Assembly (NCBI GenBank): GCA_037147235.1
Contig: JBAWVO010000059.1
Coordinates: 1-26,327 of the forward strand
DNA length: 26,327 nucleotides
Direction of reading: 5' to 3'
Origin: JANXQG01 sp037147235
Lineage (GTDB): Bacteria > Planctomycetota > Planctomycetia > Pirellulales > Thermoguttaceae
Shown here piece after piece: positions 1-7,201 of this stretch. The position numbers were made by a program, and so were the translations under genes. Each line of letters starts with the position of its first letter. Positions within the stretch are counted from its first letter, which is position 1. The notes below the pieces were generated by a model. It worked only from the letters and a program-made list of their open reading frames with translations. It made no database searches and had not been told where the DNA came from.

Positions 1-183
1 ATCTTGATCGGCCTGCTTTTGCCGGCGGTACAGGCGGCCAAGGAAGCCGGCCGGAAATGTGCCGTGTGCGGCTTCGTGTTGCTGCATGGCTGAACCGATT
101 TGCCTGAGATTATTCCTACAGGTGGTTATTCGGCCGGCTTCCTTGGCCGCCTGTACCGCCGGCAAAAGCAGGCCGATCAAGAT
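1..183. repeat. 53-bp perfect inverted repeat (fold-back) at the window edge
   Basis: Bases 1-53 are the exact reverse complement of 131-183, separated by 77 bases. Both arms carry the pilin-helix coding sequence of the DUF1559 gene; the arm at 131-183 is in its natural place. The arm at the edge starts exactly at base 1, so the repeat may extend further left. The junction holds the palindromic octamer CCGGCCGG (47-54), a plausible microhomology for template switching. Confidence 0.9.
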
Positions 184-258
184 GGCGATGATTGAAATCA
201 CCACCAGTAATTCCACCAGGGTAAAGCCGCGCCGCGAGATGGTTGCTGAAGAACCCAT
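1..258 (-). CDS. DUF1559 / type II pseudopilin-like N-terminus, partial (runs off the left edge)
   Basis: Reading the minus strand from an ATG at 258 gives 86 open codons with no stop before the edge. The N-terminus has the prepilin cleavage and methylation signature RRGFTLVELLVVIS followed by a hydrophobic helix and LLPAVQAAKEAGR. A second typical DUF1559 block follows (residues 48-70, CRNNLRQIG...HGTFPAG). Such proteins are abundant in Planctomycetes; they have a type IV pilin-like membrane helix and are presumed exported, role unknown. From about residue 71 the frame reads through an inverted copy of its own codons 26-43, so residues 71-86 are not native DUF1559 sequence. The gene is therefore either cut by an inverted duplication or by an assembly or amplification artefact. 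Family assignment is confident; the C-terminus is not recoverable. Confidence 0.85.
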   Translation of the reverse strand, partial: MGSSATISRRGFTLVELLVVISIIAILIGLLLPAVQAAKEAGRITTCRNNLRQIGSAMQQHEAAHGTFPAGFLGRLYRRQKQADQD

Positions 259-486
259 GAAAAAACTCCATCGACGGAGCGAATCCAAAAACATCACGTT
301 CCCCCAAACCCACCGTCAGAGGCTGGGGCGAACCTATATTGAGTTTCGCTGGTTTGAGGCAAGTTGTCAAGCTGCATACTAGCTCAGTTGGCCTTGGTTA
401 ACCAAGAGGAAGTTGGTAAACTCCGCCTCGAAATCTCGGGTTCAGGACATTATTCTCAAAGCTGGCATGTCGCAGGAGCAGTGACC

Positions 487-1476
487 GTGGTCATCATCGA
501 CAGTGACTCCCGGGCGATCGGTTTCAGTTTGAGGACTGGATACTACTTGGCCCATTGCAGCTTGGCTGCCTATGGCGGAGCGGGCGATTGGTCGGAGATC
601 CTTGCCCTGGGCGATTCGATCCGCACGTTTGAGTGCGACGAATTCCATGGATTTGTCGCCACGCAGAGGAACCTGGTGATCGTCGCCTTTCGCGGCACCG
701 AGTCGGTCGGCAATGCCCTGACCGACGCCGAAACGGCCCTGATTCGCCACGACGCTTTCCCCGGCTTGGTCCATCTCGGTTTTTCCCATGCGGCCGACGC
801 CGTTTATCCTGCAGTTCGCAGCCTGCTGGCTGGCTTGAACCGCGAACTGCCGATCTTGGTCACGGGTCACAGCCTCGGCGGGGCCATGGCCACGCTGGTC
901 GCCCATCGGTTGTCGTCCGAAGGTTTTCCGGTCCGTGCAGTCTACAGCTACGGTTCGCCTCGTGCTGGTGATCGCCATTTCCGCAGTGCCTATCGTCTGC
1001 CCAATTACCGCTTTGTGAACGACAACGATCTGATACCCCACTTGCCCTTGCGGTGGTGCTATCATCATGTTGGGCTTTTGAAGCTACTCACCCACGACGG
1101 TGAATTGCTGGAACAATACAGCGATTGGAAAGACAAAAAGCGAGAACACATCAAGCACGCCAAGCATGTGCAGCGCGCCCACCGCCATCAGGAAGATCCG
1201 CCTTTGGATTTGGGTAAATTCGATTGGTTGGCCGATCACTATCTCGACGGCTATTTAGCCGGCATTGCCCGCCTCCTGCCGCGAGTTCCGCAGCGGCGAC
1301 TTCCTGAACATGCCGGCGTCAAAATGAACGCGGTGCCATTGCACTGCATCGACAAGCCCGCCGAGCCGATCGTCCGACGGCCGAAGATACTCGACGTACC
1401 GATGCAGTCCAACCCGGCAATCACGCAAAGCGAGTTGGCAGCGGCATTCTTCAAGCAGCCGCAGCATAGATCCTAA
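487..1476 (+). CDS. Class 3 lipase / alpha-beta hydrolase (Lipase_3 family)
   Basis: Predicted triacylglycerol lipase or esterase of the class 3 (fungal lipase-like) alpha/beta-hydrolase family, 329 aa from GTG 487. The nucleophile elbow is GHSLGG with Ser at about residue 129. The strand-7 Asp motif NDNDLIPHLP follows (Asp about 181), then YHHVG, which holds the probable catalytic His. VIVAFRGTES upstream is the family's oxyanion-side block. The C-terminal ~100 residues are basic and outside the catalytic core. I chose GTG 487 because AGGAG (474-478) sits 8 bases before it; the frame stays open to a TTG at 364, but residues from there do not look like lipase. No clear signal peptide with this start. 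It ends 4 bases into the convergent downstream gene. The substrate cannot be inferred. Confidence 0.82.
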   Translation: MVIIDSDSRAIGFSLRTGYYLAHCSLAAYGGAGDWSEILALGDSIRTFECDEFHGFVATQRNLVIVAFRGTESVGNALTDAETALIRHDAFPGLVHLGFSHAADAVYPAVRSLLAGLNRELPILVTGHSLGGAMATLVAHRLSSEGFPVRAVYSYGSPRAGDRHFRSAYRLPNYRFVNDNDLIPHLPLRWCYHHVGLLKLLTHDGELLEQYSDWKDKKREHIKHAKHVQRAHRHQEDPPLDLGKFDWLADHYLDGYLAGIARLLPRVPQRRLPEHAGVKMNAVPLHCIDKPAEPIVRRPKILDVPMQSNPAITQSELAAAFFKQPQHRS

Positions 1477-1880
1477 GGCAACGGCAGCCAGTTCGGCCGT
1501 TCCTTGGATGGCAGCACAGCCAAGCGATTGGTCCAATAGGAGTTTAGCTCCTCAAGAACCTCCTGCCGTAGTTGCGTGGCGTCCTCGGGTGCCCCGGCGG
1601 CGGTAGCCACAACCCAAGGAATATCGATATTCTCGATCCACATCGACCAGTCAAGGAAAGTCTTGCTTCCTAACCAAACACGCTCGGTCTCCGACCAAAG
1701 GGCCTTGACTTGAATTGCCCGACCGCTGAATCGGAAACACACGTCAACCGCAAATCGAACGGCCTGCTTCAAGGAATACCGCGGTACGCGGCGACGGATT
1801 GATCGCTGCCGGCAGGTCGAGACGCGTGGACGCCGCGAGGCGGATTGAAGCGCTATCATACGGTTCTCTTGGGTTTTCAT
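1473..1880 (-). CDS. Hypothetical protein, 135 aa
   Basis: Unrecognised protein. The first ~35 residues are Arg/Ser-rich; the remainder looks like a compact folded domain with several Trp (SETERVWLG, TFLDWSMWIENIDIPW) and a C-terminal helix (QLRQEVLEELNSYW), ending PNWLPLP. No membrane segment or signal peptide. Convergent with the lipase, their stops overlapping by 4 bases. The ATG at 1880 lacks a Shine-Dalgarno; a second ATG seven codons in (1859) follows AAGAGAA and could be the true start. It could be the remainder of a larger family that I do not recognise. Confidence 0.55.
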   Translation of the reverse strand: MKTQENRMIALQSASRRPRVSTCRQRSIRRRVPRYSLKQAVRFAVDVCFRFSGRAIQVKALWSETERVWLGSKTFLDWSMWIENIDIPWVVATAAGAPEDATQLRQEVLEELNSYWTNRLAVLPSKERPNWLPLP

Positions 1881-1956
1881 GATGAATTTTTTGATGAAGG
1901 GCAGCCGGCTGCGGAGTCACTCTACCGCAGTCGCGAGTGCCTTGGGTTGTTTTCTG

Positions 1957-2166
1957 CTAGCTACCTACATTCGCCGCCGCTACCGCTTCTTGGGGAGGGT
2001 GATCCATATCAGTATCCATGTCGATACCCATGTCAATGCTAGGGGGACTCTCCGTTACGTCTTGCCCATCCTTGCGCTTTTGGCGGCGATCTCGTTTCGC
2101 TTCGGCCTTTTGCCTTTTCAATGTCTCGCGCTGACGTTTGGCGTACGTGTTACCGTCTTTGGCCAT
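1957..2166 (-). CDS. Small highly charged basic protein, 69 aa
   Basis: Starts MAKDGNTYAKRQRE and continues as a Lys/Arg/Glu-rich helix with heptad-like spacing (about residues 8-35). The C-terminal half is acidic, with Met-Asp repeats (IDMGIDMDTDMD). I recall small proteins beginning MAK.GNTYAKRQRE from planctomycete genomes as conserved hypotheticals; function unknown. The start at 2166 is preferred over a longer frame to 2244 because GGAGG lies 7 bases upstream of this ATG. The charge pattern would suit nucleic-acid or ribosome binding, but that is inference only. An extended -10 box lies about 250 bases upstream on the same strand. Confidence 0.65.
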   Translation of the reverse strand: MAKDGNTYAKRQRETLKRQKAEAKRDRRQKRKDGQDVTESPPSIDMGIDMDTDMDHPPQEAVAAANVGS

Positions 2167-2486
2167 ACCGGATCCTCCACTTGGTTCCAAAAAGACAACC
2201 ATGGCCGAGGCTTCGCTACGGCCCACGATCCAGAAAGAACACACACATCCGCAACCGAATCACCTAATATGGCAACTCGGTCTATGTGAATAAGATCAAG
2301 CGGATCAGCTACAATCCAAAAAACATCCACGGCAGGTCGCCTGGATGCGACTCGGGGGAAAGGATTTGGAGGGAAGCTGAGGGGCCGTTCATTCCCTGCC
2401 CCGCGTTAGTAGCATTATACCACGATCATACCCCGAGGGGAACCCCATCGCAAATCCAGGGACATCCCCCGGCCGCAAGCAGTGGC
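2167..2486. other. Gene-free spacer, 320 bp
   Basis: Apart from the extended -10 box at 2414-2422 and the Shine-Dalgarno of the 69-aa gene, I see no coding sequence, tRNA or strong repeat here. Short frames on the plus strand have no ribosome-binding site and no family resemblance. Confidence 0.5.
2414..2422 (-). promoter_or_regulatory. Putative extended -10 promoter element
   Basis: On the minus strand the sequence reads TGGTATAAT, a perfect -10 hexamer with the upstream TG of an extended -10. No good -35 is visible at 17 bases. It would drive the 69-aa gene (start 2166) with a ~240-base leader. Confidence 0.35.
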
Positions 2487-3848
2487 TTATTTAGATCCTG
2501 GATCCTTCTTCTCCACAAAACGGAGCGAATGGACTAACTGCTCATCGGCCCGGCCGAATGCTGCCAACCGTTTTTCCTCGACCCGAAAGGCAAACATCAC
2601 CTGTCGGCCCTCGGGATCAGAAACAAGGTAATAGAACCAACCCACGGGAACCGCGTTGTCCTTGCCTTTCGCCTTCACCCGTAGAATTCGCAAGTGAGCC
2701 GGAGTCTCCACCTGGGAAAGTTCCGAAAATTCAGCCAAATTTGTACCCAATAATTTCTGTACGATACCCTGGAATTGTTCGAGAGAAGGCAGATTGGACA
2801 CGTGGACCTGCGGTTGCGGCGAAATCTTGCACAATCCGATGTCCTGGCCGCGATCCAGACGGTGGAACTCATCCTGATCACGGGTCCGATCAATCAGGAA
2901 CCATGAACGATCGTGAGTCAACTGACATCCACCTCCACTTTGCAGATACCGCACCAGCATCCGTTCATCCGTCAGCTTCAAACTGAGATCGGCCAGCACA
3001 GCATCGCTCAGTTTCTCCGCGATCTCCAGTCGGGTGATTTTTGCCTGTACCAGGACGGTGGCATCGAGGCCATCCTCGACCACCCCAATGTCGCGGTTCT
3101 GCTTCAATCGCATGGCGAACCAGTCAATGCGGCCGGTTTGGCGATCAAAACGGCACTTGGCCTTCAGATTGATCTGGTTACTCGCACCGAAAAGCTTACC
3201 TTCCACCTGGCCCACCAGCTCAAACCTCGCAAACTCGGGCGTCACTTCGTTGAGTGCCATCTGCACCGAATTCGACGTGACCTCGTCCAGCCCCAGAAGC
3301 AGAGCGATCGTATCATCCGAAATTCTCCATAGCGAGCCGATTTTCACCGGATTGCCGGGCAATAATTGGTCCAAGCAAAGGCTTTCACCAACTGCGGTTA
3401 CTAGTTCCAATTCATCCATGCTGAAAGGACCTTTGGGGGAGAATAGAGTCGATTTCCCCCCGACAATTTCCACGCCAATTATTTGGCTCTCCGGCCGTAA
3501 GGCGGGGGTTTGTGCAACTGTTCCTTTTCTGAGAGTGGCCGAAGCTTCGTGGTAGTAGCGAACACTCCGCAGCGTCTTCTCCGATGTAGTCGGTATTTCT
3601 AGCGTCTTTTCGTCATAGTCGCGACGGCAGGTGAGGCCTACTTCCAGTCTCTCAGGCTTTTCGCTGGTACCGGACTTCGTCAGAACATCGCCGCTGGCTT
3701 CCAGTAAGATATTGACATGGTCGATATGGCCAACCTGCCGCTGACTTGCAAAGGTGTAGGTTTCCGTGTTGTCGGAAGCTGCAAGGAGAGGGGAGAGTCG
3801 TGTTATCGCCACACAAATAATCACCACACAATGACGAATGTATCTCAT
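2487..3848 (-). CDS. Secreted protein of unknown function, 453 aa
   Basis: I do not recognise the family. The chosen ATG (3848) opens a Sec signal peptide: MRYIRH, a hydrophobic stretch (VVIICVAITRL) and a probable cleavage after LLAA near residue 24. No lipobox, no later membrane segment. The mature part is rich in beta-strand-like segments; notable blocks are LPGNPVKIGSLWRIS (middle) and GWFYYLVSDPEGRQVMFAF (C-terminal). The frame runs 81 codons further upstream, but that sequence lies in a palindromic repeat and would bury the signal peptide. No Shine-Dalgarno is obvious at 3848. Likely periplasmic or exported; no catalytic motif seen. Confidence 0.75.
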   Translation of the reverse strand: MRYIRHCVVIICVAITRLSPLLAASDNTETYTFASQRQVGHIDHVNILLEASGDVLTKSGTSEKPERLEVGLTCRRDYDEKTLEIPTTSEKTLRSVRYYHEASATLRKGTVAQTPALRPESQIIGVEIVGGKSTLFSPKGPFSMDELELVTAVGESLCLDQLLPGNPVKIGSLWRISDDTIALLLGLDEVTSNSVQMALNEVTPEFARFELVGQVEGKLFGASNQINLKAKCRFDRQTGRIDWFAMRLKQNRDIGVVEDGLDATVLVQAKITRLEIAEKLSDAVLADLSLKLTDERMLVRYLQSGGGCQLTHDRSWFLIDRTRDQDEFHRLDRGQDIGLCKISPQPQVHVSNLPSLEQFQGIVQKLLGTNLAEFSELSQVETPAHLRILRVKAKGKDNAVPVGWFYYLVSDPEGRQVMFAFRVEEKRLAAFGRADEQLVHSLRFVEKKDPGSK

Positions 3849-3904
3849 GTCTACTGATCCAATCTGGTAATGGATACCCTCGGGTTCTTGGTATCCGCCT
3901 ATAT

Positions 3905-4184
3905 TATACTGTCCGCGGTTGAGATTGTCGGCCTTGATCATAACTTTGCCAACTGCTGTCACTGCTAGCTCGACGTAGGGTGGGTGAAGCATCGAATGGT
4001 GCGTTACGCGAACGGATCTGGAACAGCGGTAAGTGCTTTCAGCGTCTCGACTTCGTGCGCAACCCACCATTTCCCGGCCGGTTCGCTCCACGCACCCTAC
4101 GGCATGCCGTCACTGCTAGCAGTTGGCAAGGTTATGATCGAGGCCCGCTTCGGGTTAGTGTCAGTCTCAACTGCGGGCAGTATA
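3905..4184. repeat. Large interrupted palindrome (MITE-like repeat), ~280 bp
   Basis: The left arm (3905-~3985) and right arm (~4088-4184, read as reverse complement) match in the same order: ATACTG-CCGC-GTTGAGA, then GATCATAAC-TTGCCAACTGCT, then CGTAGGGTG-GTG, with scattered substitutions and a ~17-base insertion in the right arm. The centre (about 3990-4085) is unrelated sequence containing TGGTGCGTTACGCGAACG and GCGCAACCCACCAT, words I recall from planctomycete intergenic repeats. No transposase frame is present. Confidence 0.7.
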
Positions 4185-4196
4185 GCTCCGCGTTTT

Positions 4197-4246
4197 TGTG
4201 GTGCGGCCGTTCCGGCCGCATGAGCAGGCGAGACGCCTGCACCACA
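4197..4246. repeat. 50-bp palindromic repeat with outer stem and two hairpins (copy 1)
   Basis: TGTGGTG (4197-4203) pairs with CACCACA (4240-4246). Inside are two perfect 7-bp hairpins, TGCGGCC/GGCCGCA and GCAGGCG/CGCCTGC, giving a three-way-junction shape. A related copy lies at 26287-26325; they share a 20-base core with one mismatch. Confidence 0.75.
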
Positions 4247-4249
4247 CGT

Positions 4250-4703
4250 TGTTTTAGACAGTTGCGTAGTCGGTAGATCGACCTGATTTGCCGAGCAAGT
4301 TGAAGCCATCAGGCAGCGGATTTCAATCGGGAACCTAAATTCAGCGGTTTCGGGGCAGTTTGTCCAGCAAAAATTTATCAGGAAAACCCTTAGGGCCTTT
4401 CGAGGTTTTCCTTGCTATGCAAGTACTCAAGGAAAGGCGAAAATGCTGTTTTACGCATGGAAGCATGGGGATATTCTGGCCGGCCTATTGCAAGCTGTTG
4501 ACAAACAGTGTAATCTGGAGCATAGGGGATTTTAGGCAAGAATTTAGATTGATCCGGCACCGGAAACAATCCTCGCTTCAGTGCGTGTTGACAGGTGAAA
4601 ACCAACCAAGCAAGCGAACCTTGGACACTTTGGAACGTATACAGTATCCGGTCTCCTTCGAGTTTTCACCGGACAGACCGGTTGCCGACGAAAGGACGAT
4701 AAG
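4250..4703. other. Gene-free leader upstream of the sigma-factor gene, ~450 bp
   Basis: No coding sequence that I can support. Two perfect TTGACA hexamers lie at 4498-4503 and 4588-4593. Neither has a convincing -10 box at 16-18 bases (CATAGG is the best after the first), so promoters are possible but not called. An AAAGGA precedes the sigma gene ATG. Confidence 0.4.
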
Positions 4704-6380
4704 ATGCACACCGAGTATCGAATCCCTGCGATGCAGGAGCTTCGGGATCAGCAAGTGCGTTTTGCTCCCCGAGAGAAGAAGCTCGAACAGGTTGCTGCGG
4801 CCGAGAAACTCTTGACCGAGGTCGAGCCTGATCGGATCTATACCTACGAGTACCTCTGCTATCGGATCACCCGTTTCCGACCTGAGGCCCATTGTGACGT
4901 GAAGTTTTCCGGGCGCGAGGCCAAGCACGATCTGGGACTGTTTGTTGAAGATTTATCCGGTGCCGCCAATGTGGCCGCCGATTCCGTCGGCGAGCGAGTG
5001 GTCACGGTCGAGGAGCTTGCTAGGCGATTCGATGTCTCAACGAAGACCATTTCTCGCTGGCGTCGATTGGGCCTCGTCAGCCGCCGATTTGTGATGGATG
5101 GCCGCAAACGGTTGGGTTTTCTGGAAAGCTCGATCGACCGGTTCGTTGTCCAGAATTCCGATAAGGTCCGTCGCGGAACGCAGTTTAGCCAGCTCAGCGA
5201 GGCCGAACGATCGATCATCATCGGGCGTGCGCGACGTTTGGCTCAGGCGGGAGGTTCACCGGCCGAAATCGTTCGCCGCATTGCTCGTAAGACCGGCCGC
5301 AATCCCGAGACGGTCCGCTACCTGCTCAAGCAATTCGACCAAGAAAACGCGGACTTGTCTATCTTTTCCGCGGATCGCGGTCCCATTCGCCCGGAAACCA
5401 AGCAAAGCATCTACTATCAGTTTCATCGTGGCGAGTCAGCCGATTTGCTTGCAAAACGATTTTTCCGTACGCGGACCAGTATCTACCGCATCATCGCCGA
5501 GGTTCGGGCCGAGCAGATTGCCGCATTGCCTTTGGATTACATTCCCAACGACGATTTTACCAAGGCTTTGCGGGCGCCTAAGCGAGAGAAGCAAATTCTC
5601 ATGCCTTTGCCGGTCAATGACGAGCCGATCAAGAAGGCTCGGCTCCCCTCCGGCTTGCCCCTGTATTTGGCCAGCCTATATGAGGTGCCATTGCTCAGCC
5701 GCAACCAAGAGGCTCATCTGTTCCGGAAGATGAACTTCCTGAAATACAAGGCATCCAAGCTGCGAGAGAAACTCGATGCCAGCCAGCCTAAGTCCACGCT
5801 CATGGATCAAATCGAAGAGCTTTATGAAGAGGCGGTGGCCACGAAGAACCAGATCATTCGCGCAAATCTCCGGCTGGTCGTCTCAATTTCCAAGCGGCAC
5901 GTAGGCCAGGCGGAAAACTTCTTCGAGTTGGTCAGCGACGGCAACATTTCACTGATGAGGGCTGTGGAAAAGTTCGATTACGCACGTGGTTTCAAGTTCA
6001 GCACCTACGCAAGCTGGGCAATCATGAAAAACTTTGCTCGGACGATTCCGGATGAACTTCGCTACCGCGACAGGTTCCGCAACAGTCAAGAGGATATGTT
6101 CACAAGTGCTCCGGATGACCGTAGCGACCAGATTGAACTTGAGTCGTCGCAATCGCAGCGGGAGTGGCAGGTAGAAAAAATTCTGGGACGGCTTGACGAG
6201 CGCGAGCAGAAGATTATCATTAGACGTTTCGGCCTGCAACGGGGGCAGGAGCCCCTTACGCTGAAGCAGGTTGGGGCCGAATTGGGGGTGACGAAAGAGC
6301 GAATCCGTCAAATTGAGGCCCGCGCCTTGAGTAAACTACGTAAAGCGGTCGAAGAGGAGAAGATCGATTCTCAGGTATAG
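4704..6380 (+). CDS. Sigma-70 family RNA polymerase sigma factor with N-terminal HTH domains, 558 aa
   Basis: Directs RNA polymerase to promoters. Region 1.2/2 core: SGLPLYLASLYEVPLLSRNQE (about 316-336, in two halves), NLRLVVSISKRH (388-399), then SDGNISLMRAVEKFDYARGFKF (411-432 region) and STYASWAI (433-440). Region 4 is at 492-550: LDEREQKIIIRRFGL, then the HTH LKQVGAELGVTKERIRQIEARAL. The segment between 2.4 and 4 (about 455-490) is only ~35 residues, so region 3 appears absent or vestigial. N-terminal to the core are a MerR/excisionase-like HTH (99-147: VEELARRFDVSTKTISRWR), and two further HTH-like segments (about 170-212 and 240-270). The ATG at 4704 follows AAAGGA. It precedes the tRNA-tuf block in the same orientation. 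Group 1/2-like by region 4, but the architecture is unusual; not confidently the housekeeping factor. Confidence 0.88.
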   Translation: MHTEYRIPAMQELRDQQVRFAPREKKLEQVAAAEKLLTEVEPDRIYTYEYLCYRITRFRPEAHCDVKFSGREAKHDLGLFVEDLSGAANVAADSVGERVVTVEELARRFDVSTKTISRWRRLGLVSRRFVMDGRKRLGFLESSIDRFVVQNSDKVRRGTQFSQLSEAERSIIIGRARRLAQAGGSPAEIVRRIARKTGRNPETVRYLLKQFDQENADLSIFSADRGPIRPETKQSIYYQFHRGESADLLAKRFFRTRTSIYRIIAEVRAEQIAALPLDYIPNDDFTKALRAPKREKQILMPLPVNDEPIKKARLPSGLPLYLASLYEVPLLSRNQEAHLFRKMNFLKYKASKLREKLDASQPKSTLMDQIEELYEEAVATKNQIIRANLRLVVSISKRHVGQAENFFELVSDGNISLMRAVEKFDYARGFKFSTYASWAIMKNFARTIPDELRYRDRFRNSQEDMFTSAPDDRSDQIELESSQSQREWQVEKILGRLDEREQKIIIRRFGLQRGQEPLTLKQVGAELGVTKERIRQIEARALSKLRKAVEEEKIDSQV

Positions 6381-6462
6381 TTCAATTTGGGGGGGCTTGT
6401 TGGATTTTAAGTGGCTGGTGGGACGAAATTACAAGAACTGGCTTTTTTCGCCAGCACACGCC

Positions 6463-6490
6463 TTGTATTGCCTCGAAGTGTCGTTATACT
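6463..6490 (+). promoter_or_regulatory. Putative promoter of the tRNA-tuf cluster
   Basis: TTGTAT (6463-6468) and TATACT (6485-6490) are separated by 16 bases, and the first tRNA begins 27 bases after the -10. It is the best sigma-70-type match in the spacer between the sigma gene and tRNA-Thr. Confidence 0.5.
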
Positions 6491-6516
6491 AGTAGATTCG
6501 CGTGTCGGCTCAACCA

Positions 6517-6589
6517 GCTAGCGTAGCTCAACCGGCAGAGCAGCGGTTTTGTAAACCGCAGGTTGTGGGTTCAAGTCCCTCCGCTAGCT
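6517..6589 (+). tRNA. tRNA-Thr (anticodon TGT)
   Basis: A 73-base cloverleaf: acceptor GCTAGCG/CGCTAGC, D-arm TAGCTCAACCGGCAGAG, anticodon stem GCGGT/ACCGC with loop TTTGTAA (anticodon TGT), and T-arm GGGTTCAAGTCCC. Discriminator T; CCA not encoded. First of four tRNAs ahead of tuf. Confidence 0.96.
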
Positions 6590-6739
6590 CGTAAGGGATC
6601 GGCTTTTGGTAGCTGGTTGTGTGGGTGGTCCGCCGTTGCAAAAAGTGTGAGGCAAGGGCAGGTCGCGGGCGGTGAGTTTGTCGATTCCAAAAAGTGAGGT
6701 CACGGAGGCAATCCCCAGCGGGAGCAAAAGATTGAAGCC

Positions 6740-6821
<82 letters not shown>

Positions 6822-6884
6822 TTAAATAGAATTGAGCTTTACTGAAGAGAAGGGCTCCGCTGAATTGTAGAAAAAACAAGGTCC

Positions 6885-6955
6885 GCGGGTGTAGCTCAAT
6901 GGTAGAGCTGTAGCCTTCCAAGCTACTTACGTGGGTTCGATTCCCATCACCCGCT
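6885..6955 (+). tRNA. tRNA-Gly (anticodon TCC)
   Basis: A 71-base cloverleaf: acceptor GCGGGTG/CACCCGC with discriminator T, anticodon stem GTAGC/GCTAC with loop CTTCCAA (TCC), and T-arm GGGTTCGATTCCC. CCA not encoded. Confidence 0.95.
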
Positions 6956-7005
6956 TGGTCGGCATGGGTATTTTAGATAGAAGGATATCAGATCGGCGAC
7001 ATTAG

Positions 7006-7078
<73 letters not shown>

Positions 7079-7201
7079 CTCGGTCAGCCGGATGCGTAAT
7101 GGCCGTTTGTGTGAAACGGAACGGGGTCATGTTGATCCCAAACCAAGGAAATTCGGTCTAACAAGTTCATCGTTACTCGCTTGTGATTGCAGGGAGATAG
7201 A

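Noticed and set aside
442..1068. 208-codon minus-strand frame opposite the lipase
   Set aside because: The plus strand carries GHSLGG and other lipase motifs; the antisense product resembles nothing.
4097..4309. Minus-strand frame containing GVSPAHAAGTAAPQKRG
   Set aside because: It is the translation of the palindromic repeat at 4197-4246 plus its neighbour, not a gene.
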